Position numbers and translations under genes: made by a program | Shown here: positions 39,201-54,200 of the stretch, one piece after another | How positions within the stretch are numbered: the stretch's first letter is position 1 | Layout: every line of letters starts with the position of its first letter | Source: Candidula unifasciata | Taxonomy: Eukaryota > Mollusca > Gastropoda > Stylommatophora > Geomitridae | Length of the DNA stretch: 64,000 nucleotides | Assembly: GCA_905116865.2 (NCBI GenBank) | Contig: CAJHNH020001112.1 | Span: 684,671 to 748,670 of the forward strand | Direction of reading: 5' to 3' | Notes under the pieces: generated by a model | What the model was told of the DNA's origin: nothing | What the model saw: only the letters and a program-made list of their open reading frames with translations | Database searches by the model: none

Positions 39201-42200
39201 ACTCGCCATCACCATGGACTATGATTCCCATGTCTCCACACAGCATAATAAATCACTATCATGTGGAAAGACAGAAAGTGCCAACATCAAATTTTAGACT
39301 GAGGTAGTGGACTGGACACCTAGGCTTCTTGGATAAGACAAACAGCTCAAAGTGTCATGTGTATCACATACTTTCAAAATCCCGCAGCAGATGAAAAGAA
39401 AAACTTTACATAAAAAGAAAGGATGCTTTCTAGACAAAATATCCAAATTAGAAAAGTTACCCACAAAATAATATTTATAGCATGTCTGATTCTAGTGTGA
39501 GTCACTCTGGCGTGGCCGCTAGATGCTCGCCTGCGGATTGAAAGGTCATGCGTTCGCTCCCTGAAGGAGCCAGACTTTTTTTCAAAAATGACTTTAGCTC
39601 CCACAGGTCGACCCAGCCTTGAGTGGGTACCAGGTGCAGTCTCGGGAAGTAAAGGCGGCCGGCGTGATGCTGACCACATCACCCATCTTGTGCCGATTGG
39701 TCTATAAAATATAGGTATAGTCCTATATGCCCTATATGTCTAAAGGCGTGGAAAAGGGCCCTTTACTTTTTTTTTTAAAACTGATTCTAGTGTAAACACA
39801 TTTGGATCTTCACTGGTGCTACAGGACTTGTGCATTGTGTTGAGATTCTCTTTGTGTGATCAACTTGAGGAAACTGGAACACTTGATGGAGATATCTTTA
39901 GGCAAAGAAAGTGATCAATTTCGGTAGCTAACTGTTCCCCTCCAGAATGCCAACCACATTGAATTATCATCTTAAGGATGAGAATCAAACAAGAGCACAA
40001 TCCCAGACACCCTGATTAACCTGAAATAGTTATATTACAGCACCCCTACGGTTATGAAGTAACCTACAGACCAGTGTGGAAAGAGTTCTTCTTTTTTCTT
40101 ATCTTCTAACAGTCACCAGCTGTAAGCTCTAGCAGAAAGTTATGGTTGTTCATCCTCTTCTGGACTTTGATCTTGTTCTAGATCTTCTTCTTCTTCTTTG
40201 CATTCACATGATGTAAACTCCTGCGGAAAGTTATGGTTGTTTGTCTACCTCTGGACTTAAGTCTTGTTCCAAAACCTGACTGTTGCATGCACATCCATTT
40301 TACAGATCTGACTATGTGTATGCAGACTGCTGGTTCCTTGCCTCTCAGGCAGATGCACTCCAACTTCAAAGGAAGCCCCCCCCCCCCCTTTCCACCTCAG
40401 TTAGTCGACTCTTATGACATGCTAGTTGGGGAGGCAGTGGGTCTATTCTGGTTGTCACCACAGTGGGGCCAGAGAAATCACACAATGAGTTCTAGAACTT
40501 GAGTTTGACATGCACAGTGGTTTTACAGATCTGGCTTATTTGTATGCAGACTGTTGGTTCCCCACCTGCCAAGCAGATGCACTCTGAACTAAACAAAAAA
40601 CATTATATGTGACTTATAATGTAGCCAAAATATTTGATTTAAAAAAAAAAAAAACTTCATGTGCATGATTGTTGGTGTGCTTAAAGAGATGGTTTTGCAG
40701 ACTAAGTATGAAGGCCGCTTGCTCAAGTGGTTGCCATAAAGTGTACAAGATCAGAGGTTAAAAAGCTGGAGGCTTTCTGAAGACAAATCCTATTCTGTGT
40801 GAGGCGAAAATTATGTCCGCTCCTAAGTCTGACTGATTTGTGTCTTTTTTCGTTTGTTTTTTCTTCGGCTCCTTTTATTCCACATTCTTAACATTATAAA
40901 AGTTTATGCAAATGTTACTGACGGCTTTAATTGTGACACAAATCTGCAGCAAAATGATTACTGAAAGGAATAGAAAGCACCCTGAAGAAAGCATGATAAA
41001 CGAATATTACAATAATCCATCAGATTTCTTCTATTTTTTTTTTTAAAGAAAGCTAGCTAGAAAGTGAGAGAAAGAGAAAGAGAAAGAAAGAGACAGAGAG
41101 AAAAAGAGAGAGAGAGACAAGTGAGAAAGAGAGACAGACAGACAAAATCATGAAAGCATAAAAGAATCTGCAAATGCACATATATGGCATGTGATACTGT
41201 AGTTAACATATACACAGTAGTATTTGGGTTTTGAAATAGCAGACATGTATTTAGTCTACATGGATGGGGCATTATGTATGCTTTTTGTGTCATATAAAAT
41301 GAAGACCACTTTCTTGCTATATCTAAAGTAAGTAAAGAACCATTTTCACGCCTTTGGGCATATTAGGCATATAGGGCAAGATCTATATTTTATAGACCAA
41401 TCAGCACTCGGTGGTTGATACAGTCAACATCACATGAGCCGCCTTTACTTCCTAGGACTTTACCTGATACCTATTTAAGATTGGGTCAACCTGCGAGCCA
41501 AGGTCATTTCTGAAAAAAATATGGGTTCCGTTAGAGCTGAACACATGACCTTCTGATTCACAGGCGAGGTCTTGCCACTACACCCTGGTGGCTTCCCACC
41601 AATACCTAAAGTGGCAGCATGAAAACATTTTCATTAATAATTACTAATGAAATACTAATGAAATAAAGTATACAATAAAACTAATAAGAAAACACCCTAC
41701 CTGTTATCTGAATTTACAATAATCTCCCCTGTTTCTGGGTGAAGCATAAAAAGAGTGGACCTGAGCCCACTGCGGACTTCCTCTATGTTTTTCTTCCATT
41801 GTGTGAACCAAAGACTCTCAAATGTGACCAAGGCAGTGGCCAGTCTATTGTAGATGCGCACCTGAATTTTTACACAAGTGTGTTGTTATCATGAAAATAA
41901 ACTTGACATTACAGTAATAGCTGGCAATTCTGATGTGGACAGAGCAAGGGAAAATAAAAAAACCACGAAAAAAAAGGAAAAACCTAGATGGCTTGCCACA
42001 TGACATAAATCTAGGCAAGACACAAACCTCATCCAAGACTACTTTTTTTTAAAATTTATCCTTCAGCGTTCAATGTTTCTTATTTTTCTTCTGTCTTTTA
42101 CTCCCAGATCAATCTTTGTGATGTTTCTTTCCCAGGATTATCATAAACAGGACAGTGTGCTTATAGTCTTCACCAGTGCTACATTCTTTGTCTTGCAGGG

Positions 42201-45200
42201 TCACACCGGTTGGCCAGATTTCTTCTCTATGAATAGTAAAGTCTTTAAAAAAAATGAATCCTGTAAGATTTGCCTTTCAGTTTGCTTCGGTGAAACACAC
42301 TGCTTACATCAGAAACAGCAAAATCTATACAATGTAGATGTGCCATGAGTTTACTGGCTCCGGTTCTGAGTGAAAACTGTGGTCTGCATGAACTCCTAAG
42401 GAGCGCATCATACGCTCATAGGTTCCTACCTAGAAGCCCAATAAATGCAAGATGAACTGATTTTACATCTCTCTCAACTACCCCTTGGGCTTCTGATGCT
42501 AAACCCATGGGACTCAAAGAGTTAAAGAACAAATGAACGAACAAACTTTATTTTCAAAGGTTCACAAACTGGGCCTGCAGATTCGTCTTATACTGAGCCC
42601 TTCCAAACACTTATCTTTTACACATCAATTGTATTCTGCATGTTTTACTTTTATACCAAGTTTGTTTACCTCATAACACCACACTGCACATTTCTGCTAA
42701 GCCTATTCACATCATCATGCTGTGGACTGTTATCTTATTTGGTTCTCTCAGTGGGCAATGATCACACATACTTTTTGGCATGGCATAGGACAATGATGAT
42801 GTTTTCACATTCTATAGATTAACCTTTGAATGAACAATACCTGGCTTCCAAAATCCACAAGTGATGTCACTGCCTTATTTTCTTGGAAGATTTTCATTGG
42901 ATCCTCAATCCGTTTAAGCAGCTGCCTAGACCAGCAGATGGCGCCAGCAACAGGTGGTGCATCTCTCACAAGTAATGGGTGATCCTGGTTGAAAACAAAT
43001 GTCAGTGAATTAGTGGTTACCAAGCAGTCATGTCATATGAACACTGATAAATTATATTTATCAGTGGTCATGAAATAGTCATGTCATGTGGATACTAGTG
43101 ATCTTCAAAAGTCAAGTAGTATATTTATCAGTAAATTTAATAGCATATTCTTAGAAACAACACTTCATCTTCTTCTTCTTCTTATTCCTCCTTTTCTTCT
43201 TCTTTTTCTTCCTCTTCTTCTTTGCATTCCCCAACAGTAAACTCTGTTGGAAAGTTCTGGTTGTTCATCCATTTCTGTACCTTAAGTCCTGTTTAGGAAC
43301 TCGAGTGTTGCTTGCACATCCATTTCACCATATGTCTTACCTCCATGCAGACTGTTGGTTCCTTGCCTTTCAGTCAGATGCACTCTGCCTTTTAAGCAAG
43401 CACCTAATTAGTGAATCCTAGGACATGCTTGTTAGGGAGGCAGTGGGTCTATTCTGGTTTCCCCATAATGCTGCCCAGGAACCCACACATGGAGAGAAAA
43501 AGAAAATACAAAAGAAGACAAATTTGTAAAGGGAACAACAGGTCGAAGTCTGTTCAAGTTGAATTTTATTGGGATATTGAACCTGAACCTTGCATGGACT
43601 ACCCCGATTGATATATAAATCAACAGATAATGTATTAAAAAAACACACACACACACACATACACACAAACCAGATGACTGGTGAATGTATTTGCCAAAAA
43701 ATTGGAAAGATTTTTCAACAGGTAGCTGCATACATGCACTTACATTTTGATTTTAAAGACTTTACCTTATTGTCTTCATAAATTGCTTGCACAACTTTGA
43801 GATCTGACTCATACCATTCAAATACATGGACAAATTTGTCAGCAACAATTCCTTTGATACCAAAGCGGTTGGCGACAGGGCTGAATCTGGAATTAGATAA
43901 GGAAACATGTCAGTCTCAACATAATCATTGATCTTTTTCTGCATTCTCCTTTAAAATGGCAGCTGGCTGAGATATATGCAGCTTTTGGCCAATCATATCA
44001 TAATTAAGAAAATCTTTATCTAATCAGCTTATATGACATGCTTGTTGAGGTTCAGTGGCTCTGTTCTTTATCTCCCAAAATGGGCTGCATACCCCCCCCC
44101 CCCCCCCCCCCACCCCCAGAAAAAAAACACACACACTTATTGTCTTCTTTATTAATGCGCCAATGATGTAAATAATTAAACGTAACTCACCACACTTTGA
44201 TCGGTAATATCGTAAATGATGACAGGTTAAAATATGCAGTCTAACCAATCCGCCAGTCAGTCAATTCATCATTTGTGTCGCTGTCTCCCTTTTGCTCACT
44301 TGCCTTTTACTTTTCTGCCCAAAACAAATTCTCTTGTGATCTACAACAGCATGTATCAGTCAATGTGTTGACATCCTACCATGCCATTATAAAAGGCTGT
44401 CAAGAAGACACTGTCTCTGTCTTCTTCTATCTCTTTCCATTCTTCTACTTCTTTTTCTGCATTCACCCTTTAAAAAAAGTGGTTGGCACATCATATTGTG
44501 GTTTGCAGCCAGGCTGTGATATCTGTGTTCACCGTCTTCTTCTATTAATTTCTATTTTCCACTTCTTTTTCTGCATTCACCCTTAAAAAAAGTGGTTGGC
44601 ACATCATATTGTGGTTTACAGCCAGGCTGCAATATCTGTGCCTTTTGGTGCAACACATCCAGTTTCAGCAAACCCCTAGTTTAGTCACCTATCACGATAC
44701 AATTCTTAGTGGATGTATTCCTTTTTTCCCACCAAAATGGAGCCTGGAACCCACACCTGGATCTCATTCTGTAAATCGTTCCAGTTGTCAATCTAGTCAT
44801 CTCCTTTTGAGATGCAATTTTTTGTTTTTTTGAAGCCCCAACCTGGCTCTTGCCAGGGGCTGCAATATAGCCGAACCCGCACCTGGATCTCATTCTGTAA
44901 ATCGTTCCAGTTGTCAATCTAGTCATCTCCTTTTGAGATGCAATTTTTCGTTATTTTGAAGCCCCAATCTGGCTCTTGCCAGGGGCCGCAATATAGCCGG
45001 ACCATAAATATGGTCTAATGGCTGAACGCGGTTTCTGGGACCTCTCCACGGTGATCCTCATCCATATGGTAGCACTTTGTGTCATTAGGTGTTTATCACT
45101 TGTGTGATGTCCTAGTCGGGTAAAAATCTACTACTATAACTAGTTCCAGTTGTCACAGGCTTCAGATGTTCACTCTTCAGAGCACATATACTTATCCATA

Positions 45201-48200
45201 TTTACAAAAGGAGAACTAAGCCCCAGTATGTATCTGGAGATAAAATGATCATCAGTCAACAGGTTCTTTACAGAATATAGCTCTCTTTACTGCACACCTG
45301 AAAGCCTTGCTTTTTCTAGCCAGTTTTGCAGCCCTATGTACTGTCATTGCCAACGCATGTTCAAAGTCTCGTATCTACCTTCACAGAGGTCTACCTATGC
45401 ATCTTTTGCACAAACTATTGACTTCATCACTGGAGATAACACTGATTATAAAAACATTCGAATGGGATACAAGAAAGATTTGTATGTATGTTTAGGGAAT
45501 ATTTGCGCCTGTAGCTTAGGTGTTGTGAACTTGCTTCATAATGCTGGGGTGCCAGGTTCAAATCCAGCTGCGGACAGTTTGTCTTGCATCAGTTTCAACA
45601 GTGGTACCTAATCCTGACCGTTCAGAAGCAATGGGAAGCTACTAAATGTCAAATTTGCCTAGAAAAACCATAACAGCCAAAAAATGCTGGGTTTAGTTCT
45701 GCTACACAATGTAAAGGCTACACAACAAACTTTTTTATAAAGGAAATATTACAAAACATGTTTTTATAATCAAAGACAAAGAAAACACTCTGTATGACTT
45801 TAAAAGTTAGTTTTACTTAGTGAGTATGTCCAGCCCTTGTTGTGTTGTCATTTTATGAAGAAAAATGGCATTCAGATATGCCCTGAGAAACTTCTCTAGA
45901 TCTTTGACAATATCTTGAAATTTATGATAACCAGAGCCAAATATGTCCTTCTCCTGCGTATAGAAGAAACATGCATTGTGTTTGCTGAGACATCACAAAT
46001 TCCAACATGCTTTATCCACAATAAAGGTGAAAAAAATCTTAATGTCAATCATTTTTGATATGTATGTTATAAATTGGCATCCAATAAGAAAGAAACAGAA
46101 TCATCTTATCAAAAGAATATTATTCTGAAATTATGTTTAAAAAAAAAATCTTAATTTCATGTATCTGCCACTTTTAAGGTGATACTGGGAAATGAGGTAC
46201 TCAGCCTGAGGAGTAGGGGCTGTATAAATAATGCAGTTGTCATGAATTAGGTCAGCTATGATGTTAATGTTTGCAGTCAACATAAAAAACAACAACTTCC
46301 ATCACGTTACTTAGGATCTGAATCCTTGGTTTACTACAAGAAAGCCTAGCGTTGTAGCTAGTTTGCAAGCAGCACCTCTTGAAAATATGTAACAGCATGA
46401 AATACAAAGTATGAGAGAAATATGAAACACTGGTGGAAGCCAAAATTTACGGGTCGCTGAGTAAATTAACAAAAAAAAAAGAAAAAAAGTGCAATCATAC
46501 TAGAGACAACTGTCAAGTGCCTAGCCTGATGGTACTTATATTCATGTCTCTTAACATCTCCATCAGTGGTATTCTAAACTAATTCTATTGATGATATTCT
46601 TTGATATCACCAGCCAGCATCATCTCTCTCAATATGTCTGCCTTTTCTACTCAGGATCTTTCCAGTCACTGAGATAGTCTCCAATGTCTCTCTTCACATC
46701 TTTTGTTGTCGCACTGTTACCAGGTTGTAACTCAGTGTCGTGATTTCCTGCATTTGTTTTGTGCTACTAAAGTAGCATTGGTGATCTGATTTGCTCATCT
46801 TTTTTAAGGTTACAACTACCCATCTACCTATCACATGCCAGAATATGCTACTTGCCTTCTTCATAAAGTCATGTATAATTGTATACTTTACTTAGCTTTG
46901 TCCAGGCAGTGGGTTTCAGGTGTGCATGAGAATGTGCTTCTAAAATAATCTTGCTTAGCACCAGTCTTCTTCTTCTTCTTACTGTTCACTGGCTGTAAAC
47001 TCTGGTGGAAAGTTTTGGTTGTTCATCCACTTCTGGACTCTGGTCTTGTTCCAGAACTTGAGTTTTTGTGTGCATATCCAATGTGATAACATTCACAAAC
47101 AAACCTTGGATTCAACATCAAGGACAGTTCTTGTGGTCAAGTAATCTTTCAAAGTCTCATTGATTCTGGCAAGATGCTGATTCACAACTGCTGATACACT
47201 GGGTCCATCTACATCATCACTGTAGAATTGTTCTGGTTAAAATGAGATAGCAAACTCTGAATAATAACAATGATTATATATAACATTGGCTATAACATGA
47301 TTATCTAGTTTTCAATCAAAATAAGACAGAATACATGATAATAACTAAACAGGGAGAGGATATAAACTCAGACAATATAAAAGTCAATAATATGAAAATC
47401 AAACCAACAGAAACATATAAGTACTTGGGTGCAAACTTCAACTGCTCTAACATGCTGAGAAAGGAAATACAATCTAGAATACAATCTGGAAATAAAGTAA
47501 ACTATGCCCTTCAACATCTGCTAAAGTCAAAGTCTCTATCTCGCAACACCAAGATAAAAATATATAAAACTTTGATAAGACCAGTCGTGTTATATGGCCC
47601 TGAAACTTGGAGCACAACTAAAAGAGATGAAGCCTTTTTACAGGTTTTTGAAAACAGAGTCTTGACAAATCTTTGGACCCATCAAAGATGCAAACAGCAG
47701 GGAATGGAGAGAGAAGCAACAACGAAATTCATAATCTGTTTAAATCACCATTGATCACTGGCATCATGAGAGCTAATAGACTGAAATGGTTGGGGCATAT
47801 TTAGAGAATGTCAGATGACAGAGAAGTAAAAACTGTATACACAAGGGAGATGAATGGTCGCAGATCATGAGGCAGACCAAGAAGACGATGGAGAGATAAT
47901 GTCCAGACAGACCTGCAAACACTTGGTGTCACCAGCTGGAAAGAGAAGGCCAACCAGAGTGATGAATGTAGGCGAGTATTATATGCAGCAATGAACCTCA
48001 AAGGCTGGGAAGGCTGAAGAAGAAGAAGATAACATGATTAATGTGGATTGTGTGGATTATATGCGGATTGTGTGGCTCTGTGGCTGAGAGGTTAGTGAGA
48101 TTGTTTCTTCCTAGAGTTTACCAGTTGTAAACTCTGATGGAATGTTATGGCTGTTTGTTAACTTCTGGACTTGAGTGCTGTTTCAGAATCTGAGTTCTGT

Positions 48201-51200
48201 GTGCACACCAATTTTACAACTCTGACTTTTATGTATGCAGACTGTTGGCTCCTCACCTCTCATGCATTGTGACTTCAAAAGAAGCACTTGATGCTATTAT
48301 AAAGTTAAAATCTTCATAGCACAGAGTTTTGCCTACAACTATTGCAAACTGCTTTAGACAAGCTGGCTTCTTACCTGCATTAGATGTGCCAGTAAATGAG
48401 AATTCTGCTACATCAACGAGCGTAATGTTACCGATATTTTATTGCAGCCATTACTTGCTAGGTTATATCAAGAGCTGAACATTGAACCAGATAAGTATGT
48501 GAACATTGATAATAATGTTTTTACCAGTGCCACTCTTTCAAGCAGTGATATTATAGGGCTATGTATGCCAACCACTCAACCACTCCAGACCATTTGAGCC
48601 CTGACTCGATGAGCATGACTGTGAGCTGCAAGCACAACCTTTATCACAGTCAGACGTTTCAGTGTTTTGGACAAAATTAACATTTACATGATGCAAACTG
48701 CGTATTCAGATGACATGATGTCATCATTTGTTGCATTTACATATGCCAGGGAAAGACAATCCAAAAATCACAAACTTTTTCTTTAATTAATGTCTGAATT
48801 TTCAAATGGTTGTAATGGTATACCTTCTAAAATAATTATATATTCCACTATTTCTGATTCTGTATTGCTATTTTTTTGTTAACTTATGATGTTTCCTAAC
48901 TGGCATAATTGTCTTACTCAATGCTACAGATAGGCTTTAGTGTACCTTCTCTACTGTGTGTGCTGTCTGTATAAGTAGAAGTCCTAATATGTGGAAGCAT
49001 TATTTTAGGTCCCTGTGACTTCTCCTTATTTAGACTCGACAGTACGCATTTAAGGTAATTTATTTGATTGCTTTAAAAAAGAAATATTATTATATTTTCG
49101 CTACTTTTACCAAATTTGATAGCAAATGAACAACTCAAGGAATCAGTTAAATTATTGTGATTCTTACTAAGAATAGATACATCTTCCTCTGAAAGACCAT
49201 CAAGTGGATTGTCAAATGCAGGGTTGAATGGCAACTTCAAATGGTCTGTATTTTTATTATCTGCCAGGTCATTCTGCACATGCTCCTCATCCTCGTCAAT
49301 GGCAGAGAGAGTGGAGTCTTGTGTTCCTGTCATGTGGAGTGCAGTTTTCCCAAAACTGTTCTCATCAGTTTCTTCATGCAATACTTCTAAAACAAAAAAC
49401 ACACAAAAACAAAGGGAGTTTTCAGCTATGGAAACGTAGTAACATTAGTTGCTACAGGTAACTGGTTTTTTTTTTATTTTTAAACAAACAAAACGATGAA
49501 AGTAGCAACTTGTGACATAAAAGTAGCACACAGAGTGGAGTCTGGAGTCATAATAGACTGGTAATCCTAGTTTCAGAATAGCAAAAAAGGAGTCCTGTGC
49601 CAATGAAAAATACACTATCTCACAGTGTCACGCCATCACTCAACTCAGAAGCTGGCGATGAAACTATATCCTTAGTCTTGGAGCAAAAATGCAACGGTAC
49701 CGTCTGGCAGGAGAAAAAAAAGGTGGCCTTTTCCATTTTTAATTATTGAGAGGTTAACAGGCTAAAAGGATGAAAGTCGCCCCTAGCAGCTTGTGACATA
49801 AAAGTAACAGAGACAGTGTAGTCATGTGTTCCTGTCATGAAGACCACACACACACAAAAAACTTCCCAGCAGTCAGGTTTTTCCCTATTTGCTTAACTCC
49901 GCAATTCCTCTGTTTATCCACTAGCCCAACCCGTAAAAATCTGCTTAACTTTTTCCCACAATCATTAAAATGTCGCTCACTGTCTCATTTGAAAAAAAAA
50001 AAACAACAACAACAACAACTGGTGAACAAATGATTAGCCTTGGAACAATACAGAAATATACGACATGTTTTCCTGCACTTACTTACTTACCCATACATAT
50101 CTGTAGGTTGCACCAAGCCAGTGTGACCGTAATGAGTGCCCTAATTTTAACACTTTTTGGGAGGCTGAACATGGTATCAGGGCATGCCCTTTTGGTCTGC
50201 CACCAGCACTGAGCTCTTCTAATCTCAAGGTGATTTTATAATGACTGCAAACCTCCCGGAGCTGGAGGTTCATAGAACAGTACAACACATGCATGCAGAA
50301 ATTTTCTGACATTATTCATGGCAGATTGTGGTATGGCTGGGGTGTATCTGTGGATTACCTACCTACTTTTGTCAAAGGGCAGCAGCTAGAAATGTCCCTG
50401 TACCAGTTTCTAAATATCTAATTGTATGGAAACAAAAAAACTGTTGTGCCATCTAAAACAAAAGTTGGTGGTTGCTGTTCTCCTTTTGCAATAACGTTGA
50501 CCTAAGGTTGGGGCTGTTTCACAGTGTGCTCATGCCCCGCCACCAGATTGCATGCACCTAAAGAAATGGCTTTCGCTGAGCTCTTCATGTCTGCTAAGCA
50601 TGGCCTAAGCATGACAATAGTTGTGGGCAACTGGATCGTCACGTGCCTGAGTCCCTGTGCCTTCACCGTATAAAAATAGTTTCCCGGTATTCAGGGGAAA
50701 GTAGCAGTTTGTGACATAAAAAGCAGAGACTTGTGTTCCATTCCTAAGACTGTTTCAGCAAAAAAAACAACCTCTGGCTACGACTTCCCTCCCACATAGG
50801 GGGCAAGTACAGGTGTGGTGCACCTAATTTTTATTATCGATGGTTTGCTCCTCTAGATCCATCTTTTCTGACATAGACACTGCCATTGACATACTGCCAT
50901 TTATGTTGAAACCTAAGTAAAAGGTCAAGGTCATGCTACCTTGGTGGGGAAAAAAAGTGAAGAACCAACTCATGCTAAGCCATGTGAACACTTTTGCATG
51001 ACTGGTTGCTGCAGCTAAATATTTCTACAGGAAGGAGCAGCTAATTTCACGGCAACCATTCTCAAGTCACCTACTAAAGGACTTGCAGGTTAGGTTACAG
51101 TGCTACAAATATTTAGATTTCCTTTATGGGTCTTTGTAACTGATCAAAGGCTGATTTATTTACTGTATATTATAAGTAGACAAGAAAAAGGAAAATAATC

Positions 51201-54200
51201 ATGAGGAATGAGGTGGCCAAGTGGTTAAGGCAATAGACTTCTAATCCGTTAGGGCAGGGGTTTTGAACTGGTGTCCCATGGGCCAAATCTGACCTGCACA
51301 GATTATTGTCAGTTGTACTCTATTAATGATCTGTCGTCAGGCTCGGGTCTCTGGCCTGTGATGTTCCACATTTTTAACATTTTGGCCCATGAGTAAACTC
51401 AGTTAAATTAGCTCTGCATTGGGGTCTTTTTATGTAGGTTAAAATCCCATCCTTGTCGACAATGGTTTTTCTTTCTTTAGGATCATCATACAAGACCCAT
51501 CCAAATTGGACTATAGTTTACTTTATAACCACTGAATTCCCTTAAATAACTGTTACATGGTTGAACCAACTTCTGGGATTTATCCAATCAGTGTTTCTTT
51601 GAGTAACTGGATGTTTATCTTTCAGTATGCAATCCTAAAAAGGACGATAAAAAAAAATTATTATAACACTGAAATATGAGAATGTATAGGTGAAAGTTTA
51701 CTAAAACAGAGCCAGAATAATTTGTACTATTTAATATGTACACAAAATTCCAACCTAATAAAGGATCTTTAGCCTTCCTATATCTGTGGTCCTCTGCTGA
51801 TCTCTCAACAGTTAGATCTTCCTTCCTTGGTCGTGGGATGTCAATCAAACCATTACTGAGCCTGCACAGACACAGCACATAAAAACAGGTTGTATATTCT
51901 CCTGTAAAGGGCCTACTTTCACAGATGTACAGACTTGAGTTATTCATTTATTCAAAATTATTCATTTAATTCCTATGATTGTTACTGCAGAAAATACAAG
52001 CCTGCACATTCTACTGTAACTCGCTCTTCTAATGCAAGAAATTATTTAATTGTTCTGAACTGTTCATCTAATCTTGATGACTGATGTGGCAGGTAAAATT
52101 AAGTTATATTTATTAGATGTGGCTCTGTGGCTTAGAGGTTAGAGTAATTATTTCACAATGTAATCCTGGTTTTATTCTTGCAGTGGACAATTTAGAGGAA
52201 AAACCTATTCTTATGGCTTTCAGACAGTTGTACAAGAGTCAAGCTGTGAAGGAGACTGGAGCCTCTCCTCATAAATATTCCCACGCTGATACACTGCAGC
52301 CATGTTACATTGTGCAGATGGTGCAATTTGTTAATTACAGAAACCAGACAAGAATCAGTGGATATATTAAGAAGAGGCCTGAACTTGCACAATAATTAAC
52401 TAAAATGGAAAAAAGATCAGGAAGAAGATAAAATGAAAAAAAAAAAATCATTATATGAAAAAATTCTGATCTTAAAACCATGGTGATCATGTCTGATGGT
52501 GAGCCATGACCATCCAAACTTTACTTCCAAGTGTGTTTACAGAAGTAGAAAACTTTGCCCTTCAGCATATACAAAAAATTCCTAACCAATTTGAAGCTGG
52601 TAGCCACTGTATCGCAAAGAGTAACATGTGTGTAAGTCATGAGATCAAACATGCAAATCCATATCCAGGCAAATTTTCTTATTTTCGTGAGTTCCTAAAA
52701 AATGGGTAAAAGAAACTACTCTGGGTAATAAAAGTGTCCAGCTTGATACAGACCACACTGAGAGCTGATTGGTCTATAAGGTTAACACAATATCCCCAAT
52801 GAGACTCAAAGCATGGAAAGAGGTTGTCATATACTTTAAAATTTTTTGTTTTTTAGTTAGAAGTTGGGAATAGTTGTCTAAATAGACTAGACTGCTAAAC
52901 AAGCTAAATCTAAAATTAGAACATCCACACAATTTACTGCATGTGAGTTGAGTTGATTCAAGAACCGACATCACAGCATCAGGGCATTCCAATAAGCGCT
53001 CCGTCCCTATCTTTAGCACCAGTGTAGAGTTCGGATACTGACGGTGCCAGTAGCATTCTGATAAAATGTCTATCTTGCCTTTCCTCTTTGCCTCAAGCAT
53101 CTGCCAGAACCCCCTCATCACTCCCCGCTGCATCAGTCTCATCAAACTGTTGTGATCCATCTGCTCCTCCGAATTGTACACGCTTCCCCACAAGGCACTA
53201 ACCATTTCTGCCTTATCATGCATCAGTATTCCACTAAGTTGTGCAGAGCCAGCCAGTCTGTCTGCTTGTTCCTTTCCCAACACACCGGCGTTTCCGGATG
53301 AAAAAATCCAGACAATACTCCTCACCGTGTCCTCCGCAGTGAAGCATGCCACTCTGCATGAAGCATGCCTGTTCTAACCTTCCTCAGAATGACTGCATGT
53401 GTGATTCTACAACTTTTGAACAAAGGTTTAAGACACCCTTATAAATAATTGATTTGTCAATACTTTTACAGTGTATTGCATCCTCTGCTATTTTAGTTCC
53501 CACTTGAGGCAATTATTGCAGTCATCATTCTGCCCTAAAACAGCAGTTAAATCAATACTCCATAACAGATATATCTTTTATTTCCTAGGCTGTCTTAAAC
53601 TTTTGGCCACCACTGTAACATGCAAACATTTGGATTCCAGAAGTTACTATAGGTTTCAGCCACTTTCACTGAAGTCCACCTTGGAAAACAAAGGTGTAAA
53701 AGTCAGAAGCAAATGTCTGACAGTGACGACATCACACACTAAGTCCTAACTGTGCTATGAAAATATGGGGTTAGCATCTCAAAGGCATGTAAAGGGATCC
53801 TTGACTTAAAATATGCTTGTAGTTCCTCTCACATTACCTACTAAACTGGGATACTGTGCTGACGACTTCAAGCGTTTGGCGGATTCGGCTGCAGAATGTG
53901 TCCAAGTGAGCTAAAATAGTATCTTCATCAGCAAGAGGCACACCATAATTGGAAATATTTGTTCCACGCTTGCCGTGGGCAGGTTTTTTACCAGAGACTG
54001 TACTGTCTTTCCTTGAAAAAAAAAAAAATTAAAACAAATACAAAATGTGCTAATCATAGTTCAAGTAGTGGCACTGTCATAAATAAAAATAAGTTAACTG
54101 TTTCACTACCAAACTTGAATTACTTTGCTCTTCTGAACTCTTTCTGTTTCAAACTATAAGTACTGGATATTGTTCATCTGTACCAATCAATACATTATAT

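Noticed and set aside
44681..44926. ORF with an internal duplicated peptide
   Set aside because: It is only the translation of a 126-bp tandem duplication. The frame is open by chance and does not extend.
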